Shown here one piece after another: positions 1-6,058 of a DNA stretch of 8,843 nt. Below the pieces are notes generated by a model. That model searched no databases. It had not been told where the DNA came from and saw only the letters and a program-made list of their open reading frames with translations. This stretch comes from Bacteroidota bacterium (GTDB lineage: Bacteria > CLD3 > SB21): NCBI GenBank assembly GCA_020438245.1, contig JAGQUY010000005.1, positions 1-8,843 of the forward strand. The letters are read 5' to 3'. Made by a program: the position numbers and the translations under genes. The number at the start of each line of letters is the position of its first letter. Within the stretch, counting starts at the first letter, position 1.

Positions 1-2213
1 ATATTATAATAGCGAATATCAACGTTCTCTTTTTCCGCCAACTTCCGGGCGTTAAGATTGGGCCTGACATGAAATCCGATTATGATCGCGCTCGAAGCCG
101 TAGCGAGGAGAACATCAGATTCCGTAATGACCCCTACTCCGCGGTGTATAATATTGACCTTCACCTCCTCTGTACTGAGTCGCTGTATAGAGTCACTTAA
201 CGCTTCCACTGATCCGTCAACGTCACCTTTCAAAATAATCGCCAAGTTGGAGACTTTTCCCTCTCGCACTTGTTTCGAAATCTCATCGAGGGTCATGAAT
301 TTGACGCGACGGTGCTCCTGTTCACGTTTCAGTTGCTGTCGGCGATTTGCCAGCGCCTTCGCCGAACGCTCGTCGGATGTCACCACAAGGGTGTCGCCTG
401 CCTGCGGCAATCCGTCAAACCCAATCATCTGCACGGGCGTTGACGGGCCCGCCGACTCTACACTGTTACCCCGTTCGTCATACATGGCCTTTACCCTGCC
501 GGCGAAAACTCCACAAATAAACGGATCGCCAACACGAAGGGTGCCGGAATCCACAAGAATGGTTGAGGTGGCCCCTCGCCCTCTGTCGAGTCTGGCCTCT
601 ATCACAGTTCCTTTGGCACGCACTTGGACTTTGGCCTTCAGTTCCATAACCTCAGCCTCAAGGAGGATCTTATCCAGTAATTGATCTACATTAGTCCCTT
701 TCTTTGCTGACAATTCAACGCATTGGTACTTGCCGCCCCATTCTTCAATTAGGATATTGCGCTCAGACAGCTGCGTCTTGATACGCATGACGTTTGCTTC
801 GGGCTTATCAATCTTATTAATTGCGATAATGATGGGCACATTGGCTGCCTGTGCATGATTGATCGCCTCAACTGTTTGCGGCATTACGCTGTCATCGGCC
901 GCCACGACAATGACGACGATGTCAGTCACTTGAGCTCCTCGGGCACGCATTGCGGTAAAGGCCTCGTGACCCGGCGTATCGAGAAATGTAACTCTTCGTC
1001 CATCGGCCAATTTGACCTCATAAGCGCCTATGTGCTGTGTGATCCCACCAGCTTCTCCTGCGACGACATTTTCACTGCGAACATAATCCAACAAACTGGT
1101 CTTGCCGTGATCGACATGTCCCATAATAGTGACGATCGGAGGTCTTGGAAGTTCGGGCGCATCTTCTTCTTCCTCTGCTTCAACGGCGATTTCGGCATCA
1201 TCAAATTCCTGCATTTGTTCGACCTGAAATCCAAACTCACTGGCAACGAGCGTTATCGTATCCATGTCAAGACGCTGGTTGATTGACACCATGAGACCGA
1301 GGGAAAGGCACACCTTAATTACCTCGGATACTTCCACCTCCATGAGATCCGCCAGCTCGTGCACGGACAAATACTCGTGCACCCGCAGCGCTGGAGCCTC
1401 ATCAGTATCGGACGTACCGGCAGCCTCCCGTTCTGCTCGCTTCAAGCGTTTCCGTTTCTGTCTTTCTTCGCCCAATGTCCTGGATTCATCCATGCGGGCG
1501 AGTGTTTCGCGAATAGCAGCGTCAACGTCTTTGGCGTCTACCTTTGTCTTCTTCTTTTTCTTCCTTTTGGACTTGGATGCATCGGTCGCGGTTTCTGGAA
1601 CCGGTTCGATTACGGCATCTTTGTCTTTTTTCCTTCGACCGCGACCCGCCTGCTCATCCCGTAACGCCTGCTTCTCAAGCTGCTGCCGTGCACGCTCGAA
1701 CGCCTGTTTGAATTCTTCTATTGATTTCTGTGATGACTTAAGGGTTTCCAGAAGATCAACCTTTTTCTTCTCCGGTTTGGCAGCCGCGGCGGCAGCTTCG
1801 GCAGCCAGTCTCTCGTCCAATCGCATATCCGTGCTGTGCATTTGTACGCCTTGATGCACGGGCTTTTCGGGCTCCACGGGTGCCGGGGGCGCTTCAGGGG
1901 CAACAGGTTTTTCTGCAACAGGATCTTCGACAACGACAGGCTCTTCAACAACTTCTGGCTCTCGAGAAACCGTTTCTTCCGCTTCAACCACTTCTTCTTC
2001 AGTTAAACCCTGCTTTTGCTTCTTATATACGTCGGCATGTTTTTTCTCTTTTGAAAAGCGAGCGAGAATTTTTTCCATCATTTCTTCATTCACGCCACTC
2101 ATGTGCGTTTTGATGGACTTATAGCCGCTCTTCTGGAGAAAAGTTATGATCTCAGAATGGCTTACCAATAGCTCTTTGGCGACTTGAAATACTTTCTTAC
2201 CGGCTTTGGGCAT
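1..2213 (-). CDS. infB: Translation initiation factor IF-2 (3' end cut by window edge)
   Basis: IF-2 is the GTPase that brings initiator fMet-tRNA to the 30S subunit and promotes 70S joining. Translating the minus strand from ATG at 2213 gives 737 uninterrupted codons running off the left edge, so the C-terminus is missing. Residues about 1-50 form a first IF2_N domain. A charged, Pro/Glu/Ala/Lys-rich linker follows, with a Lys/Arg block. A second IF2_N domain lies at about 278-332. The G domain has G1 GHVDHGKT (365-372), the GGITQHIGAYEV switch segment (389-400), G3 DTPGHE (412-417), G4 NKID (466-469) and G5 SAK (502-504). The later beta-barrel and start of domain III are also readable. The start lies 21 nt after the nusA stop with only a weak purine-rich AGAGAG upstream, which suggests coupling to nusA. 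Identity is certain; no frameshift was seen. Confidence 0.97.
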   Translation of the reverse strand, partial: MPKAGKKVFQVAKELLVSHSEIITFLQKSGYKSIKTHMSGVNEEMMEKILARFSKEKKHADVYKKQKQGLTEEEVVEAEETVSREPEVVEEPVVVEDPVAEKPVAPEAPPAPVEPEKPVHQGVQMHSTDMRLDERLAAEAAAAAAKPEKKKVDLLETLKSSQKSIEEFKQAFERARQQLEKQALRDEQAGRGRRKKDKDAVIEPVPETATDASKSKRKKKKKTKVDAKDVDAAIRETLARMDESRTLGEERQKRKRLKRAEREAAGTSDTDEAPALRVHEYLSVHELADLMEVEVSEVIKVCLSLGLMVSINQRLDMDTITLVASEFGFQVEQMQEFDDAEIAVEAEEEEDAPELPRPPIVTIMGHVDHGKTSLLDYVRSENVVAGEAGGITQHIGAYEVKLADGRRVTFLDTPGHEAFTAMRARGAQVTDIVVIVVAADDSVMPQTVEAINHAQAANVPIIIAINKIDKPEANVMRIKTQLSERNILIEEWGGKYQCVELSAKKGTNVDQLLDKILLEAEVMELKAKVQVRAKGTVIEARLDRGRGATSTILVDSGTLRVGDPFICGVFAGRVKAMYDERGNSVESAGPSTPVQMIGFDGLPQAGDTLVVTSDERSAKALANRRQQLKREQEHRRVKFMTLDEISKQVREGKVSNLAIILKGDVDGSVEALSDSIQRLSTEEVKVNIIHRGVGVITESDVLLATASSAIIIGFHVRPNLNARKLAEKENVDIRYYN

Positions 2214-2234
2214 AAATAATAGACTCTCTGGTTT

Positions 2235-3596
2235 TTACTGTTCCTTCGTGATATGCAATTGCTCATAGACCGAAATCAACTTGCTTAATGAACGCTCGGT
2301 CACCCCCTCAACATTCCGGAGGTCTTCAATACTTGTGACATCAGCCAATTTATTGAACCCTGCTGTTGAAAACAGCGCAGCGGCATCCTTGGAAACACCC
2401 TTAATATCGCCGATTGATGTTTCCGGGGTATAGTCAATCTCCGGCGCAGCCTTGGCATCCTCACTTTCAGTGTCCTCAAGGGGCTGTTCTGTCAAGCCTG
2501 CAGAGGAGGTTCCGAACACGCTTTCTTCCGTAATTGTCTCCTCCGTGCTGGTACCGCTCAAGTCACTATACTTGATGGTCTCGATTTCATACCCGGTGAG
2601 CCTGGAAGCGAGGTTGATGTTCTGACCGAATCGACCTACCGCAATTGACATTTCGTCGTCATTGATGACAGCGAGCGCTTTTCGATCAGCCGTATCCACT
2701 TCAATCCGAAGGGGTTTTGCGGGACTCAAGGCTCTTGAAATCAGGATTTCTGGATCCTGACTCCAGCTTATGATGTCAATTTTTTCATTGTTTAACTCCT
2801 TGACAATTGCCTGAATCCTTACCCCTTTCATGCCAACGCAGGCTCCGACCGCGTCGATTCTCTTGTCATTGGAGTAAACGGCGATCTTCGTACGTTCGCC
2901 TGGATCTCGAGCGATTGCCTTAATTTCGATGATTCCGTCGTAAATTTCCGGCACTTCATTCTCAAAAAGCCGTATCAAAAAGTTTGCGTCAGCCCTCGAA
3001 ACAACAATACGCGGGCCTCTCGGATCGTCTACCACATCTTTCACAAGGGCGCGTATAGTCTCCCCGCGTTTATACCGTTCGTTCGGTATTTGTTCCATAC
3101 GGGGCATTGTCAACTCTGCCCTTTCAAAACTCACAAAAATCTCATTACGATTGATTTGGCGAATTTCACCCACAATGATCTCACCTTTTCGTCCGGTAAA
3201 TTCATCCAGAAGAAGCTTTCGCTCGATATCCCGTATCTTTTGATTAAGGGTTTGACGTGCGCTTATGATCAGTCTTCGGCCAAAAGTCGCCGGATCAACA
3301 ACCTCAATAAAGTCGTCTTCGATGTCCATCTCCGGCTCCACTTTTCTTGCATCGGAAAGGGATATTTGAGTTATCGGATCCTCGACGGTTTCGACAACTT
3401 TCTTGGTCTGATAAATTTCGATCGCCGCTTTGTCCAGGTTGACAATGACGTCAAAACTGTCTGTTGTCCCGTACTTCTTCTTTATCATCATTTTGAAGAT
3501 TTCCTCAACAATCAAATTGAGTTCATCTTTTTCAATGTTTTTTTCTCTAGCGATTTGGGTAAACGCCTCAACGATTTCGCTCGAGTGGTCTACCAT
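2235..3596 (-). CDS. nusA: Transcription termination/antitermination factor NusA
   Basis: NusA binds RNA polymerase and nascent RNA, and modulates pausing, intrinsic termination and antitermination. The 453-aa product has the family layout. The polymerase-binding N-terminal domain (about 1-130) includes the DPATFGRRLI-type stretch at 101-110. An S1 domain covers about 137-202. KH1 has GMKG at 255-258 and KH2 has GRFGQN at 321-326. An acidic Ser/Thr/Glu-rich linker (about 345-393) leads to one C-terminal helix-hairpin-helix-like region (about 394-447), rather than the two full acidic repeats of E. coli NusA. ATG at 3596 is well supported by an AGGAGG 8 nt upstream. The gene sits 15 nt after rimP and 21 nt before infB, the classic rimP-nusA-infB order. 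No ylxR-like gene lies between nusA and infB. Confidence 0.97.
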   Translation of the reverse strand: MVDHSSEIVEAFTQIAREKNIEKDELNLIVEEIFKMMIKKKYGTTDSFDVIVNLDKAAIEIYQTKKVVETVEDPITQISLSDARKVEPEMDIEDDFIEVVDPATFGRRLIISARQTLNQKIRDIERKLLLDEFTGRKGEIIVGEIRQINRNEIFVSFERAELTMPRMEQIPNERYKRGETIRALVKDVVDDPRGPRIVVSRADANFLIRLFENEVPEIYDGIIEIKAIARDPGERTKIAVYSNDKRIDAVGACVGMKGVRIQAIVKELNNEKIDIISWSQDPEILISRALSPAKPLRIEVDTADRKALAVINDDEMSIAVGRFGQNINLASRLTGYEIETIKYSDLSGTSTEETITEESVFGTSSAGLTEQPLEDTESEDAKAAPEIDYTPETSIGDIKGVSKDAAALFSTAGFNKLADVTSIEDLRNVEGVTERSLSKLISVYEQLHITKEQ

Positions 3597-3604
3597 AAGA
3601 ATGG

Positions 3605-3610
3605 CCTCCT
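3605..3610 (-). promoter_or_regulatory. Strong Shine-Dalgarno of nusA
   Basis: The minus strand reads AGGAGG, 8 nt before the nusA ATG and just past the rimP stop codon. It is the only full consensus Shine-Dalgarno I found in the window; the other starts have weak ones or none. It fixes the nusA start and shows that the organism uses the anti-SD mechanism on at least some mRNAs. Confidence 0.85.
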
Positions 3611-3611
3611 G

Positions 3612-4106
3612 CTACTTGGTTTTGTTTTTCGAACTAAAATTGATCTCCACTTTCGCATGTCGAATCTGTGCCAGTGGAATGGAAAATAAATGTACTTCTT
3701 TTTTTTGACGTTTGATCAAGATTACGGAATCTCCCTCTACGCGTTCTATGGTCGCCACTGCCTTTTGCAGCGCACCACTTTTTTCATCCTCAAATTCAAT
3801 TGCAACCGTCCTGCCTACATTTTTTCTGAACTGCCAGTCCTCTGAAATGGGTCGGTCAACTCCGGGAGATGAAACCTCCAAGACGAACGGACGAGTAAAT
3901 CTGTGTTCAGCCTCCAACAGGGCGCCCAGCTGTCTGGCTATCGATTGACACTCACCGATAGTGATTCCCTGCTCATTGTCGAGGAAGACCCGCAAGATGT
4001 CTTTGGTTTGAGTGTGAACAACATTCACGTCAACCACTTTAAAATCAGTATTTACAACCACATTCTGTGTCAATTCTTTGACTATTGTGTCCATTGGAGC
4101 GGCCAT
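3612..4106 (-). CDS. rimP: Ribosome maturation factor RimP
   Basis: RimP assists 30S subunit assembly. From ATG at 4106 the product is 164 aa, close to the usual 150-170. The family hallmark LEVSSPGVDRP is at 76-86. It is preceded by the N-terminal alpha/beta domain (VVDVNVV about 24-30; FLDNEQGITI 41-50) and followed by an SH3-like C-terminal domain (about 95-155) with a basic tail. The start is not certain. An in-frame GTG at 4136 lies inside a terminator stem and is unlikely. ATG 4106 directly abuts the terminator U-tract, and ATG 4094 (160 aa, starting MDTIVKEL) is an equally plausible alternative. Neither ATG has a Shine-Dalgarno. The gene is first in the rimP-nusA-infB operon. Confidence 0.94.
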   Translation of the reverse strand: MAAPMDTIVKELTQNVVVNTDFKVVDVNVVHTQTKDILRVFLDNEQGITIGECQSIARQLGALLEAEHRFTRPFVLEVSSPGVDRPISEDWQFRKNVGRTVAIEFEDEKSGALQKAVATIERVEGDSVILIKRQKKEVHLFSIPLAQIRHAKVEINFSSKNKTK

Positions 4107-4137
4107 AAAATAAAAAAGTGGGTCTGTCAAACCCACT
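4107..4137 (-). terminator. Intrinsic terminator/attenuator just upstream of rimP
   Basis: On the minus strand AGTGGGT (4137-4131) pairs perfectly with ACCCACT (4123-4117) across the 7-nt loop TTGACAG. A run of TTTTTTATTTT follows and ends at the rimP ATG (4106). This is the complete intrinsic-terminator signature, placed between the predicted rimP promoter and the gene it serves. It could attenuate the operon, possibly in response to NusA, or stop read-through from the selD-DUF1684 transcript. The hairpin and U-tract are directly visible; the role is inferred. Confidence 0.8.
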
Positions 4138-4163
4138 CCGTAACAAGCAAAAGAAAGCTTTCG

Positions 4164-4192
4164 AAGATATTAAAAGCGCGGATTGGATGCAA
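4164..4192 (-). promoter_or_regulatory. Predicted promoter of the rimP-nusA-infB operon
   Basis: Minus strand: -35 TTGCAT (4192-4187), 17-nt spacer, -10 TATCTT (4169-4164). It also fits the Bacteroidota form, TTG followed 20 nt later by TATCTTCG (compare TAnnTTTG). The start site would fall near 4157, giving a leader of about 50 nt that contains the terminator hairpin. The divergent tRNA promoter has the same -35 hexamer and spacing, which supports the call. Confidence 0.6.
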
Positions 4193-4227
4193 GCTTTATT
4201 TTGTCTATGGGGAATTTTCGCTTGCAT
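4187..4227. repeat. Inverted repeat carrying the two divergent -35 elements
   Basis: ATGCAAGC (4187-4194) and GCTTGCAT (4220-4227) are perfect 8-bp inverted copies separated by 25 bp. Each outer hexamer is the predicted -35 element of one divergent promoter: rimP to the left, tRNA-Ala to the right. The extra shared GC just upstream of each TTGCAT may be an extended -35 contact or part of an operator. Confidence 0.6.
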
Positions 4228-4235
4228 TTCCCCAT
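4207..4235. repeat. 8-bp inverted repeat between the divergent promoters
   Basis: ATGGGGAA (4207-4214) and TTCCCCAT (4228-4235) are perfect inverted copies around a 13-nt spacer. The right arm begins immediately after the tRNA -35 hexamer, within that promoter's spacer. No T-run follows on either strand, so it is not a terminator. It may be a protein-binding site or an accidental hairpin; function is unknown. Confidence 0.5.
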
Positions 4236-4250
4236 CAGGTGTAATACATT
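4222..4250 (+). promoter_or_regulatory. Predicted promoter of tRNA-Ala
   Basis: Plus strand: -35 TTGCAT (4222-4227), 17-nt spacer, -10 TACATT (4245-4250), then a GC-rich discriminator TTCGCCCG. The start site would be near 4257-4258, about 8 nt before the mature tRNA. A GC-rich discriminator on a stable-RNA promoter is consistent with stringent control, but that is inference. Confidence 0.65.
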
Positions 4251-4265
4251 TTCGCCCGTTTTTTT

Positions 4266-4338
4266 GGGGACATAGCTCAGTTGGGAGAGCGCAAGGCTGG
4301 CAGTCTTGAGGTCAGGGGTTCGACCCCCCTTGTCTCCA
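4266..4338 (+). tRNA. tRNA-Ala (anticodon GGC)
   Basis: A full 73-nt cloverleaf can be drawn. The 7-bp acceptor stem GGGGACA/TGTCTCC contains the G3:U70 wobble pair that is the identity element for alanyl-tRNA synthetase. The D arm is GCTC...GAGC. The anticodon stem CAAGG/TCTTG encloses loop CTGGCAG, giving anticodon GGC at 34-36, which reads GCC and GCU codons. The variable loop is 5 nt. The T arm is AGGGG-TTCGACC-CCCCT, and the discriminator is A (4338). The next bases are CCC, so the CCA end is not encoded and must be added by CCA-adding enzyme. It stands alone, divergent from rimP and convergent with the DUF1684 gene. Confidence 0.97.
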
Positions 4339-4351
4339 CCCTTCTGTTTTT

Positions 4352-4379
4352 AGCCGAGGCACACTTGCTCGGCTTTCTT
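4352..4379 (+). terminator. Intrinsic terminator of tRNA-Ala
   Basis: AGCCGAG (4352-4358) pairs perfectly with CTCGGCT (4368-4374) across a 9-nt loop, followed by TTTCTT on the plus strand, 13 nt after the tRNA. It overlaps the stop codon of the convergent DUF1684 gene. Read on the minus strand the hairpin is followed by AAAAAC, so it should not stop transcription from the DUF1684 side. Confidence 0.8.
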
Positions 4380-5034
4380 ATTGCGATGAACTTGGCCTTG
4401 GGGGTAGCTGCTCTCCTGCATGGATTGGAAATGAGAGGTGATTTTCCAATGGTGGAACGGGACACGAATACTTGTCGCTGTAGGCACACCATGGATTGTA
4501 CGCTCGATTGAAATTCAAGACTAGGCTGTCAGAGGCATCCAAAACAAGGTCCAAGTATCTGCCGCCGCCATAGGTTGATTCACCGGTTGTTTTATCTGCA
4601 AAGGGGATGAAAACGCGATTCGCATCTTTCTCCGTTTGGTAAGCCCACAGCCGGCCGCTATTACCCGCCACTTGAAACTCAAAATAACCTACGCGAAAGT
4701 AGCTTCTCATCGAGCCAGTTGACGTTGGAACTTTTATTGATTCTGGGTTTGCCAGTCGGTTAAGTGCTGTTTTTGCCACGTAATCGAAGTCATAAGAAAA
4801 GTAGTGAAGCCCTGGAAATCCGTTGCGTTCGGAAACATCTAAGGGCGATGCATCTGAGCGAAAATAGCGATCTTTTTCTTCTCTGCCCAGCAAGGTAGAA
4901 GTTTGCTCAGTCAACTGCTGATTCTCGTTCAAAGGAACCGAACTACTCTTACCGCAGGACAATGCTGAAGTCGTCAGAAGAGCTAAATTAAGAAGAATTG
5001 GATTACTAATAAATTTCAACGGATGGCTTTCCAT
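4378..5034 (-). CDS. DUF1684 family lipoprotein
   Basis: The function of this family is not known to me. From ATG at 5034 the product is 218 aa. It begins with a lipoprotein-like signal: a short polar start, the hydrophobic run ILLNLALLTTSAL and Cys27 in the context ALSC. That lipobox is relaxed, with Ala rather than Leu at -3. The mature part shows the DUF1684 pattern: KDRYF...SPL (about 54-65), FPGLHYFSYD (73-82), PTSTGSMRSY (103-112), then YGGGRYLD (155-162) and NFNRAYNPWCAYSDKYSCPVPP (174-195). Cys183 and Cys191 are available for a disulfide or metal site. An upstream in-frame TTG at 5052 would add six residues. The ATG start overlaps the end of selD by 29 nt, which implies translational coupling. 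It is last in the block and converges on the tRNA terminator. Confidence 0.85.
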   Translation of the reverse strand: MESHPLKFISNPILLNLALLTTSALSCGKSSSVPLNENQQLTEQTSTLLGREEKDRYFRSDASPLDVSERNGFPGLHYFSYDFDYVAKTALNRLANPESIKVPTSTGSMRSYFRVGYFEFQVAGNSGRLWAYQTEKDANRVFIPFADKTTGESTYGGGRYLDLVLDASDSLVLNFNRAYNPWCAYSDKYSCPVPPLENHLSFPIHAGEQLPPRPSSSQ

Positions 5035-6049
5035 GTACCGCTTGGCCAACAACGGACGCTTGTTGAAGACCGGTTTTTCGCAATGCCTTCAGAACAGCTG
5101 CAACTCTATTGTTTGAAATTGAGAAAAGAAGCCCTCCGCTGGTCTGAGGGTCAAAAAGCAGGCGCTTAGACACTTCATCTATTTTCTTAGCAAAACTAAC
5201 ATATTTACTTGTATTCACACGATTAGAGTGATTGGCCCGAGTCAAATAATCTATGTTTTGAGCCAGCTTTTTAACATTTCGAAACAACGGTACACTCACC
5301 GCTTCCAAGCGTATGGTCAGACGGGAGGCCAGTGCCATTTCTAATGCATGGCCAATGAGACCGAAGCCGGTAACGTCCGTAGCAGCTTTGACGCCGTAAG
5401 TGCGCAATATGCGTGCAGCGTCCGCGTTCAAAAGCTGCATCGAGTCTAAGGCGTCGGATGCCCATGCCAACGTTGTACCCTGTTTCTTGAGAGCAGTAGT
5501 GATGATACCGGTACCGATCGCTTTCGTCAGAACTAACGTATCACCGTCGTGGACTGCGGAATTGGTCATAAGATTTTCTGGATCTGCTAAACCAGTGACG
5601 GACAGGCCAAATTTCAATTCAGAATCTTCAATGGTGTGTCCGCCAACAACTACCGCGCCAGCTTCCTCCACTTGACGCATGCTCCCGCGTAATATACTAC
5701 GGACAGCAGACATCGGGATCACTTTTGAGGGGTAACATACTAGATTCATAACCGTCAAAGGCGTGCCACCCATGGCATATACATCGGATAATGCATTAGC
5801 GGCGGCTATTTTTCCAAAGAGGAACGGGTCATCGACAATCGGCGGGAAAAAATCTACTGTTTGGATAATAGCTTGTTTTTTGTTAAGTTGAAACACTCCT
5901 GCATCGTCGGAAGTATCAAAGCCGACCAGTAAATTAGGGTGTTTCTGTGCTGGCAGACCTGCCAGCAGGGCGCGAAGTTCAGATCGGCCCAATTTGCTTG
6001 CTCAACCCGCGCACTGAACAGAATGCGTGAGCTTAATTTTTTTCTTCAA
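5006..6049 (-). CDS. selD: Selenide, water dikinase; selenoprotein with Sec16 encoded by UGA
   Basis: SelD makes selenophosphate from selenide and ATP, the selenium donor for Sec-tRNA and 2-selenouridine. The open frame from TTG 5992 lacks the catalytic N-terminus. Reading upstream, the same frame crosses a single TGA (6004-6002) and continues to TTG at 6049, giving the N-terminus MKKKIKLTHSVQCAGUASK, then LGRSELRALL. This matches E. coli IRLTQYSHGAGCGCK, with U16 aligned to catalytic Cys17 and K19 to Lys20. Metal-binding aspartates are present: D49 (TSDDAG), D89 (LSDVYAMGG) and D225 (TDVTGFGLIGH). The C-terminal DPQTSGGLL motif is also present. Total length is 347 aa, normal for SelD. An AGGA (6058-6055) lies 5 nt before the TTG, overlapping the recN stop; the intergenic gap is 7 nt. 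Standard gene callers would truncate this gene or call it broken. Confidence 0.93.
5948..5990 (-). promoter_or_regulatory. Candidate SECIS: two tandem hairpins downstream of the selD UGA
   Basis: Two RNA hairpins abut exactly on the minus strand. Hairpin A (5990-5968) begins 11 nt after the UGA. It pairs GGGC with GCCC and CGA with TCG around one bulged C and an 8-nt loop. Hairpin B (5967-5948) is a perfect 8-bp stem, TGCTGGCA with TGCCAGCA, capped by GGTC. Its apex GCAGGUCUGC is, from memory, identical to the SelB-binding apex of E. coli fdhF. Its loop starts 42 nt past the UGA, farther than the roughly 16-37 nt usual for bacterial SECIS elements. Stacking of A on B could shorten the effective distance; that is inference. 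Confidence 0.6.
6002..6004 (-). other. selD: In-frame UGA selenocysteine codon of selD (Sec16)
   Basis: TGA on the minus strand lies between GGT and GCA codons, in the motif A-G-U-A-S-K. It occupies the nucleophile position of SelD. Coding similarity to SelD continues on both sides in the same frame, so recoding is much more likely than a stop. Confidence 0.92.
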
Positions 6050-6054
6050 CCGAT

Positions 6055-6058
6055 TCCT
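6055..6058 (-). promoter_or_regulatory. Shine-Dalgarno deciding the selD TTG start
   Basis: AGGA on the minus strand overlaps the recN TAG stop and sits 5 nt before TTG 6049. There is no ATG or GTG in the selD frame between the recN stop and the Sec codon, so this TTG is the only start that keeps the conserved IKLT segment. Confidence 0.6.

Noticed and set aside
82..1854. Open frames on the plus strand opposite infB (for example 82-684 and 1264-1854)
   Set aside because: The minus strand encodes an intact IF-2 across the whole stretch. The plus-strand translations are low-complexity Ser/Arg/Phe-rich shadows without domains.
3090..3689. Open frame of 199 codons on the plus strand opposite nusA
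   Set aside because: It is antisense to the conserved NusA S1 and N-terminal domains and has no recognisable motif.
4107..4136. rimP starting at GTG 4136
   Set aside because: The GTG lies in the stem of an intrinsic terminator, and the added residues do not resemble RimP N-termini.
4207..4235. Inverted repeat as a terminator
   Set aside because: No U-tract follows on either strand, and it overlaps the tRNA promoter spacer.
5006..5992. selD starting at TTG 5992 (328 aa)
   Set aside because: It would lack the catalytic nucleophile and lysine. The frame upstream of the TGA is clearly SelD and has a start with an AGGA.
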